DNA from: Aralia elata
Taxonomy: Eukaryota > Streptophyta > Magnoliopsida > Apiales > Araliaceae
Length of the DNA stretch: 64,000 bases
Assembly: GCA_034770075.1 (NCBI GenBank)
Contig: CM068385.1
Coordinates: forward strand, 72,360,479 to 72,424,478
Reading direction: 5' to 3'
How positions within the stretch are numbered: the first letter of the stretch is position 1; each line of letters opens with the position of its first letter. Under the pieces are notes generated by a model. The model did no database searches, was not told where the DNA came from, and saw nothing but the letters and a program-made list of their open reading frames with translations. Below are positions 53,222 to 63,958 of the stretch, in pieces. Position numbers and translations under genes: made by a program.

Positions 53222-56119
53222 TGTAATATTCCGAACCCTAAGAAGATCTGTATATGTAAATTATGTGTTTAATAAATGAAATTTTATGATCTGACTTTGT
53301 AGTATGTGATTGTGTATTTTATTAAACAATTAGGTCAAATAAAAAAATTTCGCCAAGCAGCTGTGTCGTGCTTAATCGGACAAAATGATTTGTCGTGCTT
53401 CCGGCGAATTCACCGAGAAACATCTCGACAAATTATTTTTGCAAGCTGATGTGTCGTACTTGGTAATGACGAAGTGCTTTGTTTTGTTTCGGAGTTAATA
53501 TAATATTATATTAACTGATAAAAATCAAAAATAAGTTAATTAGGGTTAGGATAATAAACTGAAACAGAAACCCTAATTTGTAAACCCTAATTGATAATAT
53601 TTATCCGAATTGTCTAATCAAAACCCTAATTATTGTATAAGAATCTTAATTGATATAATTAGATTCTAAATAATGAATCATAATATTAATTATGAATTAT
53701 TAAGATTAAACTAAACCCTAAACGAAAGATTAAAACCCTAATTGTAGGATTGAAAACCCTAAACCCTAATTTGAAACCCTAAAACCCTAATTTGGTTTAA
53801 TAACACTAAATTATGAATTGATAAACCTTAATTATGATATATAAACCTAATTAAGATATTACTAAACTTAAATTAACATCATAACCATGATTAGCAAAAA
53901 TATAATTTTAATTAGTAAGTAAATAAAAGAAAAATCAAATTTAAACCAATGAAAATTGAGCTAGGAGTGTGCAAGCTTGTGCTCAACACACTCCGGCACA
54001 AGTAGGTTAATAAGATCAGATGGACAGCAGCACAAGTCCTAAGCTTGGATATTTTTGGAGGCAAGATTTGAAAAATAACCCTAGGAAACCCTAATTTCAC
54101 ATTGCTATAAATAGAATGAGATGCTGGTCAGCTAAGCCACGAAATTTACAAAGCTTATGCACTTAGAATCATACCATAACAAGCCCCAGCAACCACAAGT
54201 TCGGAATCAAAAGCCAGGAATCAAAATTTGAAGAAAAAGGTGCATAAATCCTAATTTATTGCTAGATCTTTAAGTTTGAATTTGATGTTATGTTTTAGTG
54301 TTTAGGAATACTTATTAACATGTAATTAAGTGATCTGGGCGGTTAAAACACGTTTACATAACATCTAGATATGAAAATCAAGCCAAAATAGCAAACTGTT
54401 CTTGGCAGTCAAGAACAGTCTGACAAGCTACTTTGTCAGAGCTTTTGATCGGCTTAAAATGTTTGTTTGATGTGTTGTAAAGCATGAATCAGTAGTATGC
54501 CATGTTAGCTTTAAGACTCGACTTGTAGAATGGATAAATTATCTCTAGGGTGAAAGTTATTGATGGTCAAAACCCATTGACCGACCATGATAGACTGATT
54601 TCTGGGTAACCCAGAAATCATATGAATGTCTGACAGTTTGATGTCAGACTTTTGATCAACCCAGATCTTGCCTAGTTGATATTTAATATGTTGTTTCTTG
54701 TTATAGACATGTTCTTTGGTATGTAAACTACAATCTTGAAGCATCAAAATACATTTAGCAAACACAGAATCTAAGTTATTCATGGTCAAACCACGTTGAC
54801 TGACCATGACTGACTGAGTTTCTAGGTAACCCAGAAACTCAAGAATAGTTTGAACCCGGTAGTTTGACCAGCAAATTTAGAGCATCAATTGATGTTGTTT
54901 GAGATGGAATTTAACATGTCGTTGTACACTGCCATGTTAGCTATAACAACAAACAAAAATCAAACACAAACAATGAACGACCTGAGATTAATTTGAGGTC
55001 AAAAATCACTGTTGGACATTGACCAAGTGTTCTTCATGAAGAACACCTTTAGCGACGAAATTCATAACCAAACCCAGAAACCTATGAACACATGCAGACC
55101 GTCGCTAAAGCCCTTTAGCAACGGATTTTTAATAAAAATAAAATAAAAATTAATTAAATAAATTATAAAATAATAAATAAATATTAAATAATTATAAATA
55201 ATTAATAATTATATTCGAAAATTCATTTTTAATTATAAAAAAATTATTTTTAATATTTTTATATATTTTTGAATTATTATTTAATTTAATTAAATAATAA
55301 TAATAATTATAATAAATTAATTTAATAATTATATTAATTATTTAAAAATGATATTAAATCATTTAATAATTATATTAATTATTTTAAAAATGATATTAAG
55401 CTAAATAAAATTATTATATATAATAATTAGATAAAATATTAAATATTTAAATATTATTAATGATAAATAAATCATTTAAAGAATATATTAAGTATTTAAA
55501 AATTGCTTTAAATGATTATTAAATTATTTAAATATTAAATTAAGTTTTGAAAATTATTATAAGTAATAATTAAATTATTATAATAATAAAATAATTTCTG
55601 AAAATATTATTAATGATAAAATAAATTATTTAAATAATATTCTATCTTTCTAAAAATATTATAAATCATAAATAAATTATTTAAATAATATTTTAAATAT
55701 TTAAAAATATTCTAAATGATAAATAAATTATTTAAATGATATATTAAATGTTTTAAAAATATTCTAAATGATAATTAAATCATTTAAAAATATTCCTAAG
55801 CTTGTAAAATTATTTAAAAATACTTCCAAGCTTCTGAAAATTATTTAAAAATAATACCAAGTTTCTAAAAATGTTATAAATAATAAATAAATTATTTATA
55901 CTACTAATTAAGCTTCCAAATGAAGTTTTATCGAACAACCTATGTGTTTCATTGATTAAGGACGCGACCAAGATACCGAATCGACGTCGAACCTTAATGA
56001 AACTTGCCTAGATTAGCGTAATACATGTTTATATACGTGTTAACGCTTATTATTGGTATACGTAGACTATGTACGTTGACCAACTGTCTTAAATTTTAAC
56101 GAAACTACGCTAAAGCAAG
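53222..56119 (+). repeat. Element E 3' LTR, first 2898 bp
   Basis: It aligns with 39331-42236 of the 5' LTR, including the TATA box, teloboxes and hairpins. F interrupts it at 56119, with GCAAG (56115-56119) as the left TSD copy. The rest lies beyond the window. By eye the two LTRs differ by a few percent, more than those of C. Confidence 0.93.
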
Positions 56120-57760
56120 TGATAAGTAGGTTTCATACCTACTTATTGGATACTATTTGGTTTCATTTGTTACTTTTCTACTAGTTATTTAGTGTAATTT
56201 CATGCATTTCTCCCTCTCTTTCGGTTTTTGATTCACTATCCTCATTATACGGCTTTTGCATTGTTTTTGGTAAATTTGGCTCGGGATGTTGTGCATTTGT
56301 GGATGGGTGCTATTTGATTGTTTGTTGCTTGTGCAGGTCATGAGAGTTGAGAAATTATACAATAGCAGCACTGCAGCAAACTGGCATCCGGCGCAGCTGC
56401 GCCCCTCCTGCTCATTCCCTGCCCCCGGCACAGCTACGCCCCTTTTACAAAGGGCCCCGGCGCAGCTGCGCCCCTCCTGTCCATTTACGGCCCTCGGCGC
56501 AGCTGCGCCCCTTTTACAAAGGGCGCCGGCGCAGTTGCGCCAGTCGCCAGCCAGCCATGCAGCACGTTCCATCCAGCGAAGCAGCATTATTAGAAAATGG
56601 GGTGGTGCCTGATTTTGAAACTTTTGTAGTGGGAATAATAATAAGTCAAAAGAAGACAAATCATGCATGCATTATTAGCCAATTTTGGAATTCAATTTGC
56701 AGCTCTCCTCTCCTACACGAAAAATAGAGTAGTTTTACTACATGTAGCTTCAAAATTTAGATATAGCCATCTGAGCATTTTTGGCATTGGGGAATTGAAG
56801 AATGGGGCTATATGGATGCTGAATTGGAGATTGGGAGCAAGAAATCAACTATCTACACAACTTGGAAAATCATCAGAAGTTGCAGAACGAAACCAGGGAG
56901 CTTGAATATTTTCTATTTTTGATTAATTTTCCTATTCTGTAATTATGATGATGAACCAATTGTGCATGATGAATTTTATTATTGTTATTATGAACTAAAC
57001 GTAATTCTTGGGATTATAATGGATCTTTTGCATTACTAAGAATTGAAATGCTTCCTTATTTTTGCTAAGTTGGTTATAAAAGGAATGTCGAGCATAATCT
57101 ATACTTCATGTTTAATTGCTTGATCACCAATTACTGTGATAATTTATATGGAATTGAGAAAGGAAATATAAGTTGAGATCTAATTATGCTAGCATATGTT
57201 CATAATCTTTACATTCCTCGTGAAATTATGATTCGTGCTTAGGATAGAGATATACCGAAACACCATGTGTGGTCATTTGAAAACTTGTTCTTAAACCCGT
57301 TTGATTGTAATTCACATAGAAATATAGTGCGTTAGTCATCTAGGGTGTTCACATTCATTCTATCAATTGTGGATTTAGTGTGATATGGATATGGTGCATT
57401 GAGAGATGGTCATATTTTACTTTTGTGTTTTCGACCAACATTCTATAGTAATTAATTAGCAACAATAGGAAGCATGCCAATCTAAGTATGCTTTAAGTGA
57501 AATTATAATCCCAAGCCTATAAAATCTGTATTTTTACAACCAAAAATCTGTTTTAATTGTCTCATTAGTAATCGTAAGATTATTTCATCACTAAAATCGC
57601 TTGTTTAAAGAGACCAAACTAAAATTAAAATTGGTGTTTGTAGTCATAAATGCAATTCAATTCCTCGTGGGATCGATACTTTACTTACTTTATATTACTT
57701 GTGGATCACGTGCACTTGCGTGTATGAGTTTTATTTGTTATACATACAAATATCCCAACA
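56120..57760 (+). repeat. Element F 5' LTR (1641 bp)
   Basis: It starts TGATAAGTAGG and ends ATATCCCAACA. A 10-bp stem ATAAGTAGGT/ACCTACTTAT with loop TTCAT lies at its very start (56122-56146). Five GGCGCAGCTGCGCC-type palindromes lie at 56390-56541. The GTGGGATCGATACTTTAC block near the 3' end is shared with K and G. Confidence 0.93.
56390..56541 (+). repeat. Palindrome array GGCGCAGCTGCGCC in the F LTR
   Basis: Copies begin at 56390, 56427, 56459, 56496 and 56528, spaced 37, 32, 37 and 32 bp. This is a 69-bp tandem duplication holding two palindromes per unit, plus a fifth. Copies two and five have substitutions. The intervening CCTTTTACAAAGGG also occurs in the gag copy. Confidence 0.9.
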
Positions 57761-57766
57761 AGTTTT

Positions 57767-57784
57767 TGGCGCCGTTGCCGGGGA
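57767..57784 (+). other. Element F primer-binding site (tRNA-Asp)
   Basis: TGGCGCCGTTGCCGGGGA is an 18-nt perfect complement of the 3' end of plant tRNA-Asp, 6 nt after the LTR. This PBS is typical of the Athila lineage. Confidence 0.95.
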
Positions 57785-57910
57785 ATTGCAATTGTGTTTA
57801 TAACTTTCATCATCAATTTAAATTAGATTGGTTTTAGTTAAACAAATCTGTTCTTATCCTAATTCTATTTTATTGTCTTCTACATTGTGATAGGTACTCT
57901 TGAGTAGTGT

Positions 57911-60592
57911 ATGCATACTAGGTCGAAGAATCCTAACCTATTGCCTTTTGTGGATAACATTGAGAAAAGGGTTCAACAATCAAGGAAGTGTGCTGAAAAT
58001 ACTCTGGAGGATCTAGAACAACCACAAGTAATGGCGGGAGAAGCACAAAAAGCATTAAGAGATTATGCTACGCCAAGAATCAATGATTTGCAATCAAGTA
58101 TCTCAAGGCCAGCCATAACAGCCAATTCCTTTGAAATCAAGCCAGGGACGATCCATATGATCCAAAATTCTGTCCAATTCGGAGGAATGGTGGTTGATGA
58201 CCCAAATGAGCACTTGATAAATTTTTTGGAGATTTGTGATACTTTCAAATTCAGCGGGATTTCGGAAGATGCGGTGAGATTGCGGTTATTCCCATTCACA
58301 TTGAGGGATAAAGCAAAGAGTTGGCTACATTCGCTACCACCGGGATCCATTACTACTTGGCAAGATTTGGCCCAGAAATTCTTAGCAAAGTTCTTCCCAC
58401 CTGCCAAAACTGCCAAGTTGAGAAATGACATCTCTTCATATGAGCAACATCATGGAGAATCCTTGTACGAGACATGGGAGCGATACAAGGAACTATTGAG
58501 AAAGTGTCCACATCACGGTTTGCCCCAATGGATGCAGCTGAACACGTTTTACAATGGGTTGAATATTCAAACACGGGCAGACATTGATGCGGCTGCGGGT
58601 GGAGCATTCATGGGTAAAAACTATGACGAAGCTTATGAACTTTTGGAGACTATGGCTGCAAACAACTATCAATGGCCATCCTCCAGATCCAGCCAACCAA
58701 AAGTAGCAGGGATAATTGAGGTTGACACAACCACTTCACTTCAAGCCCAGATTTCAGCTATAGTCAAAAAGCTTGACAACATATGTGAAGGAAAAGGGCA
58801 GCAAGTCTCCATGATCTGTGAGCTTTGTGCAGGTTCACACTCTTCTGATCAATGTGCCATCAATGCGGAATCAGTACAATTTGTAAGCAACTACCAGAGG
58901 CCAACAAACCAATACCAGAACAACTACACTCCGGGGAATAGGAATCACCCCAACTTCTCATGGAGCAACCGACAAGACCAACAGCAAGCTCCAAAACCTC
59001 TCAATCCTCCGGGGTTCCACAATCAGCAACAAGTCACAGCCACTGATAGGAAGGTCGCTGAAATGAGTGAGAATTTGGAGAAATACATGGCCAAAACTGA
59101 CAGGTTGGAGCAAGGCCAAACATTAGGCTTCAAGAATTTGGAAAATCAAATGAGTCAATTGTTCAGTTTGTTGTCTAGCAGACCTCAAGGAGCCCTCCCT
59201 AGCGACACAGAAGTCAATCCAAGGAGAAATGGGAAGGAGCAATGCCAAGCTGTCACCACCAGAAGTGGAAAGCAGACCCTGCCAGATAGCGCAGCTGCGC
59301 CACTGTCACACGAGAAGACAGTGCAGCTGCGCCCTTCATCAGCACTGGAACCTAACGGCGCAGCTGCGCCCATTTTACAAAGGGGACCGGCGCAGCTGCG
59401 CCCCTCCCCAGAAACTGCCACTGCTGAAATTTTTGAAGAAGAAGAAAGCATTGAGAAATCTGAACCCCCACCCATAAAAAGCACAGAGAAAACTCAACCT
59501 CCCCCCACCAGGTACTATCCACCAGTTCCGTATCCTCAAAGGCAGCAAAAGCAGAAAATGGACAAGCAATTTTCTAAGTTTCTTGAAGTTTTCAAAAAGC
59601 TTCAAATCAACATACCATTTGCAGAAGCTTTAGAACAAATGTCGAGCTATGCCAAGTTCATGAAGAGTATTCTGTCAAGAAAGAAGAAACTGCAAGATTT
59701 CGAAATTGTAGCTTTGACAGAAGAATGCAGTGCGGTATTACAAAGGAAGCTACCTCCAAAACTAAAAGATCCAGGCAGTTTCACCATTCCTTGCACCATT
59801 GGAGACCTGTCATTCAAGAAATGCTTGTGTGATCTTGGTGCAAGCATTAATCTCATGCCATTGTCCGTCTTTACTCAGTTGGGATTACCAGCTCCCAAGC
59901 CAACAAATGTCTCTCTTCAGCTAGCAGATCGTTCAGTCACTTATCCGAGAGGTATTGTGGAAGATGTCCTGGTTAAGGTTGATAAGTTCATTTTCCCAGC
60001 TGATTTCATAATCCTAGACTTTGAGGAGGACAAGGACATCCCCATCATACTTGGGAGGCTATTTCTAGCTACCGGGAGAACTCTCATTGATGTGCAAAAA
60101 GGAGAATTGACAATGAGGGTTCAAGACCAAGAAGTTACCTTTAATGTCTTCAAAGCTATGAAATTTCCAACTGAGGAGGAAGAGTGTTTCCGAGTTGACA
60201 TCATTGAAGAAGCAGTGACCGAGGAATTCATTAAGGCCACACATAGGGACTTGCTTGAGCAGACACTAACAGGAGACATCGACTTGGACGAACCCGAGAA
60301 CTGTGAGTATGTTCATTTTCTAGATGCAATACCCAGGATGGCAAAGTTCAAGGTACCTATTGAGCCCTTGAAAAGCTCGAATGATGCCTCATCTCATTTA
60401 AAACCATCTAGTGAGGTACCTCCTAACCTTGCTCTAAAACCCTTGCCTAGTCATCTCAGGTATGCATTCCTAGGCATTTCAGATACATTACCTGTCATTA
60501 TTTCCTCTACATTAACATCCTTGCAGGAAGACAAACTGATAAGAATCCTCAGAGAATTTCAAGGGCTATTGGATGGACCATTGCAGATATAA
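57911..60592 (+). CDS. gag-pro: Element F gag and aspartic protease
   Basis: The 893-codon ORF starts at ATG 57911 (MHTRSKNPNL), the usual Athila start. The gag block lies at about residues 80-215 (FKFSGISEDAVRLRLFPFTL, YETWERYKELLRKCPHHGLP). A single zinc-knuckle-like CELCAGSHSSDQC lies near residue 303. A linker at about 455-500 carries four palindrome copies and reads AAAP and QLRP repeatedly. The protease has CDLGASINLMPL (DLGA near residue 640). The frame ends at TAA 60590-60592, but the shift to the RT frame happens about 30 bp earlier, near 60561-60565, and looks like a one-base deletion. Confidence 0.93.
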   Translation: MHTRSKNPNLLPFVDNIEKRVQQSRKCAENTLEDLEQPQVMAGEAQKALRDYATPRINDLQSSISRPAITANSFEIKPGTIHMIQNSVQFGGMVVDDPNEHLINFLEICDTFKFSGISEDAVRLRLFPFTLRDKAKSWLHSLPPGSITTWQDLAQKFLAKFFPPAKTAKLRNDISSYEQHHGESLYETWERYKELLRKCPHHGLPQWMQLNTFYNGLNIQTRADIDAAAGGAFMGKNYDEAYELLETMAANNYQWPSSRSSQPKVAGIIEVDTTTSLQAQISAIVKKLDNICEGKGQQVSMICELCAGSHSSDQCAINAESVQFVSNYQRPTNQYQNNYTPGNRNHPNFSWSNRQDQQQAPKPLNPPGFHNQQQVTATDRKVAEMSENLEKYMAKTDRLEQGQTLGFKNLENQMSQLFSLLSSRPQGALPSDTEVNPRRNGKEQCQAVTTRSGKQTLPDSAAAPLSHEKTVQLRPSSALEPNGAAAPILQRGPAQLRPSPETATAEIFEEEESIEKSEPPPIKSTEKTQPPPTRYYPPVPYPQRQQKQKMDKQFSKFLEVFKKLQINIPFAEALEQMSSYAKFMKSILSRKKKLQDFEIVALTEECSAVLQRKLPPKLKDPGSFTIPCTIGDLSFKKCLCDLGASINLMPLSVFTQLGLPAPKPTNVSLQLADRSVTYPRGIVEDVLVKVDKFIFPADFIILDFEEDKDIPIILGRLFLATGRTLIDVQKGELTMRVQDQEVTFNVFKAMKFPTEEEECFRVDIIEEAVTEEFIKATHRDLLEQTLTGDIDLDEPENCEYVHFLDAIPRMAKFKVPIEPLKSSNDASSHLKPSSEVPPNLALKPLPSHLRYAFLGISDTLPVIISSTLTSLQEDKLIRILREFQGLLDGPLQI
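59288..59402 (+). repeat. Palindrome copies inside F gag
   Basis: Four copies of the GCGCAGCTGCGCC core begin at 59288, 59321, 59357 and 59389. The last two are 32 bp apart and separated by CATTTTACAAAGGGGA, like the LTR units. They are translated in frame. Confidence 0.88.
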
Positions 60593-62214
60593 AAGGAATC
60601 AGCCCCGCATTTTGCATGCACAAAATCCTGATGGAAGATGACAGCAAGCCTACCATAGAGCATCAAATAAGGCTGAATCCTATCATGAAAGAAGTGGTTA
60701 AAGCAGAAATTCTGAAATGGCTAGACGCCGGGATCATTTATCCCATTTCTGATAGTCCATGGGTGAGCCCAGTGCAGTGTGTACCCAAGAAGGGAGGAAT
60801 AACTGTGGTAAAAAATGAGAACAACGAGCTAATACCAACCCGAACAGTCACGGGGTGGAGAGTTTGCATGGATTATCGAAAGCTCAACAAAGCCACAAGG
60901 AAAGATCACTTTCCACTCCCATTCATTGATCAAATGTTGGACCGACTTGCAGGGCATGAGTACTATTGTTTGCTTGACGGATATTCTGGTTATAATCAAA
61001 TTGCCATTGCTCCGGAGGATCAGGAGAAGACCACTTTTACTTGTCCTTATGGAACTTTTGCTTTCAGGCGAATGTCTTTTGGGCTATGTAATGCTCCTGC
61101 CACATTCCAGCGGTGCATGATGGCCATATTTTCTGACATGGTGGAAATCAACATGGAGGTCTTCATGGATGACTTCTCAGTGTTCGGAAATTCCTTTGAT
61201 AGCTGTCTAGAGAACTTAGTCATGGTATTGAAGAGATGCGTGGAAACAAATCTTGTGCTTAATTGGGAGAAGTGTCACTTCATGGTTCATGAAGGAATAA
61301 TTTTGGGTCACAAAGTCTCAGCCAAAGGTTTGGAGGTAGACAAAGCAAAGTTGGAAACTATCGAGAAATTGCCTCCACCAACTTCTGTAAAGGGAGTTCG
61401 AAGTTTTTTGGGCCATGCTGGATTCTATCGGAGATTTATCAAAGACTTCTCCAAAATCACAAAACCCCTGTGTAATCTATTGGAAAAAGACGTTCCGTTT
61501 CTATTCGATGAAAATTGCTTAGCAGCATTTGAGTTGTTGAAACAGAAGTTGACTTCGGCACCTGTGATAGTGGCACTGGATTGGTCTCTTCCATTTGAGC
61601 TCATGTGTGATGCTAGTGATTACGCTGTGGGCGTGGTATTGGGACAGCGCAGAGACAAGGTTCTACATGCAGTCTACTATGCCAGCAAAACACTTTCAGA
61701 GGCCCAAATGAATTACACCACCACCGAGAAGGAACTACTCGTGGTTGTTTATGCATTCGACAAGTTCCGATCCTATCTCATTGGAACAAAGGTAGTGGTG
61801 TACACTGATCATGCAGCAATTCGGTATTTGATCTCAAAGAAAGATGCCAAGCCAAGATTAATCAGATGGATCCTTTTGCTCCAAGAATTTGATTTGGAAA
61901 TTAAGGACAAGAAAGGTACGGAAAATCTGGTAGCCGATCATCTTTCCAGATTGGACAATCCGGATTTGGAGAGCAAAGAGAAGGTTGAAATAAACGATTG
62001 TTTCCCTGATGAGCAGCTATTTGCAGTCACATCTGAGATCCCATGGTTCGCTGATATTGTCAACTATCTTGTGAGTCATGTGCTACCACCGGATCTAACT
62101 TCTCAGCAGAAGAAGAAATTTCTGCATGATACAAAGAGATACATGTGGGATGAGCCTTACTTGTTCAAACAATGCACAAATCTTGTGATCCGAAGATGCA
62201 TCCCCGACGTTTAG
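60593..62214 (+). CDS. pol: Element F reverse transcriptase and RNase H
   Basis: The open frame is shifted relative to gag; its first ATG is at 60616, but homologous reading extends back to about 60566. RT has VCMDYRKLNK, MSFGLCNAPATFQRCM and the catalytic VFMDDFSVFG (near residue 180 from the ATG). RNase H has ELMCDASDYAVGVVLGQ, TTTEKELL and a VADHLSRL end. The frame stops at TAG 62212-62214 just before integrase. The same frame continues after it, so this is probably a nonsense mutation. Confidence 0.93.
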
Positions 62215-63316
62215 AGTACCAGTATATTACATGCATGCCATTCTTCTCTGTATGGCGGCCATTATGGAACGCAGAGAACAGCAGCAAAGGTACTCCAGGA
62301 CGGATTTTATTGGCCCACCTTGTTCAAAGATGCCCACCACTTCATAAAGAATTGTGATCGATGCCAACGGGTGGGCAACATCTCTAACCGTAATGAAATG
62401 CCATTAAATGTGATCTTGGAGGTGGAGATCTTTGACGTATGGGGCATAGACTTCATGGGACCATTTCCATCATCCTGCAACAATCTCTATATCCTTCTAG
62501 CAGTTGATTACGTATCCAAATGGGTGGAAGCTTCGGCGTTACCAACCAATGATGCTAAGGTGGTTTTGAGGTTCCTACAAAAAAGCATTTTCACCAGGTT
62601 TGGCACTCCTCGGGCGATCAATAGTGATGAGGGGAGCCATTTTTGCAACAGCCCTCCTGGCCAAATATGGAGTGAGATACAGAATTGCCACAGCATACCA
62701 TCCACAGACCAATGGTCAAGCCGAAGTATCCAACCGAGAGGTAAAAAGAATTCTGGAAAAGATTGTTAATCCTTCCAGAAAAGATTGGTCTCTAAAGCTA
62801 GATGAAGCCTTGTGGGCTTATAGACCTGCATATAAGACACCTCTCGGCATGTCTCCTTACCACATGGTTTATGGCAAGGCTTGTCATCTACCGGTCGAAT
62901 TAGAGCACAAAGCTTACTGGGCCATTAAAAAGTTGAATTTCGACCCATCTGTAGCAGGAGAAAGGAGACTTCTACAGCTAAATGAACTCGATGAGTTTCG
63001 ATTGCAGGCCTATGAGAATTCTAAACTCTACAAAGAGAAGGTAAAGAGATGGCACAACCGAAAAATCATCGAGAGAAAATTTGAACCTGGCCAAGCGGTC
63101 TTACTATTCAACTCCAGGCTCAAGTTATTCCCGGGAAAGCTCAAATCCCGATGGTCGGGTCCCTTTACCATCACTGCTGTATTCCCACATGGAGCCATCG
63201 AGATTGTTGGAAAGGACAGTGAGCAACCCTTCAAGGTTAATGGCCAAAGATTGAAGCATTATTGGGGAGGCGAATTTGATCGCCAAAAATCCTCAGTTGA
63301 CCTGGCCATGGATTGA
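62215..63316 (+). pseudogene. pol: Element F integrase, frameshifted
   Basis: It continues in the RT frame after TAG 62212-62214. The zinc site is HACHSSLYGGHYG with CDRCQ. The core has WGIDFMGPFP and NSDEGSHF. A small indel near 62650 moves the reading to another frame (AKYGVRYRIATAYH, NGQAEVSNREVK), which is open to TGA at 63314-63316. The C-terminus (PFKVNGQRLKHYWGGEF) is the usual Athila end without a chromodomain. Confidence 0.9.
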
Positions 63317-63327
63317 GCATCAATGAC

Positions 63328-63378
63328 AGTCGAGCTAACCGACTTTAAAACAAAGCGCTCCTCGGGAGGCAACCCGAG
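63328..63378 (+). promoter_or_regulatory. Two-hairpin module just downstream of F pol
   Basis: Hairpin 1 is AGTCG/CGACT (63328-63344). The linker is TTAAAACAAAGCG. Hairpin 2 is CTCGGG/CCCGAG with loop AGGCAA (63361-63378). It starts 11 bp after the pol stop. The G counterpart has CATGGG/CCCATG with the same loop. Confidence 0.7.
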
Positions 63379-63440
63379 ATTACTTTTATTATTTCTATTC
63401 TTGTGTGATTTTTATTTAGTTTGTGTGATATCATTTTAAC

Positions 63441-63463
63441 ATGCTTGTTTGTTTTTATTTCAG
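63441..63463 (+). promoter_or_regulatory. Possible 3' splice site upstream of the third ORF of F
   Basis: GCTTGTTTGTTTTTATTTCAG is a T-rich tract ending in CAG at 63461-63463. It has the form of a plant 3' splice site and could create a subgenomic RNA for the downstream ORF. There is no direct evidence of use. Confidence 0.4.
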
Positions 63464-63584
63464 GTGTCCAAACATGCCCTCAACCGTTTGACTTGATCAC
63501 ACTTTGAGTTTGTGGGTGTATCGTTCCATTGCAAACACTAGCCGTTGTTCAGAGAAAGTAAATCTTTCAGGAATCCTGAGCTCC

Positions 63585-63785
63585 TGCGCAGCTGCGCCAC
63601 ATCTTCAGTGATGCACCTGCGCAGCTGCGCCGGGTCACCCTCGCATGCAACATCTGAACAACTGCGCAGCTGTGCCTCACCATCAGTTCATTTTCGGCGC
63701 AGCTGCGCCGATGTCCGCCTGAGCCAAGCCTGAAGCTCAACGCAGCTGCGCCCCCTTCCCAGTACAACTACGGCGCAACTGCGCC
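63585..63785 (+). repeat. Palindrome cluster between pol and the third ORF of F
   Basis: Six copies of the GCGCAGCTGCGCC core begin at 63585, 63618, 63663, 63696, 63739 and 63772, with spacings of 33, 45, 33, 43 and 33 bp. Two have single substitutions in the core. The 33-bp step resembles the 32-bp step of the LTR and gag arrays. Confidence 0.88.
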
Positions 63786-63804
63786 GGTCGCGGAAATTTT
63801 TTTT

Positions 63805-63850
63805 TATAAATAGGTCAGTCCCCATCAGTCACAATCATCCAACCCTAAAC
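63805..63850 (+). promoter_or_regulatory. Possible internal promoter of F
   Basis: TATAAATAGG at 63805-63814 is a canonical plant TATA box, 154 bp before the ATG of the next ORF. Downstream are telobox-like AACCCTAAAC (63841), AAACCCTAAC (about 63909) and AAACCCTAA (63938), in a CT-rich leader. It lies directly after the palindrome cluster. Confidence 0.55.
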
Positions 63851-63958
63851 CTAACTGACTCTCTACCAGCAAAACAAACCCTCTCCTCTCATCCCTACCC
63901 ACTCTCTCAAAACCCTAACTACCTACACTCTTCCTTCAAACCCTAATCACATACCACC

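Larger units (their letters stand above)
39331..56119 (+). mobile_element. Element E: Tekay-type retrotransposon, split by D and F
   Basis: Its parts are 5' LTR 39331-43307, PBS, pre-gag ORF, broken gag-pol, PPT, and a 3' LTR from 53222 that is interrupted by F at 56119. D interrupts its protease region. The left flank GGCAA (39326-39330) is the expected TSD; the right copy is outside the window. It is a distinct Tekay family with LTR start TGTAATATT. Confidence 0.94.

Noticed and set aside
56390..56541. CRISPR-like array of regularly spaced repeats
   Set aside because: The spacing is regular, but the spacers repeat too (a 69-bp tandem unit), the context is a plant LTR, and no cas genes exist.
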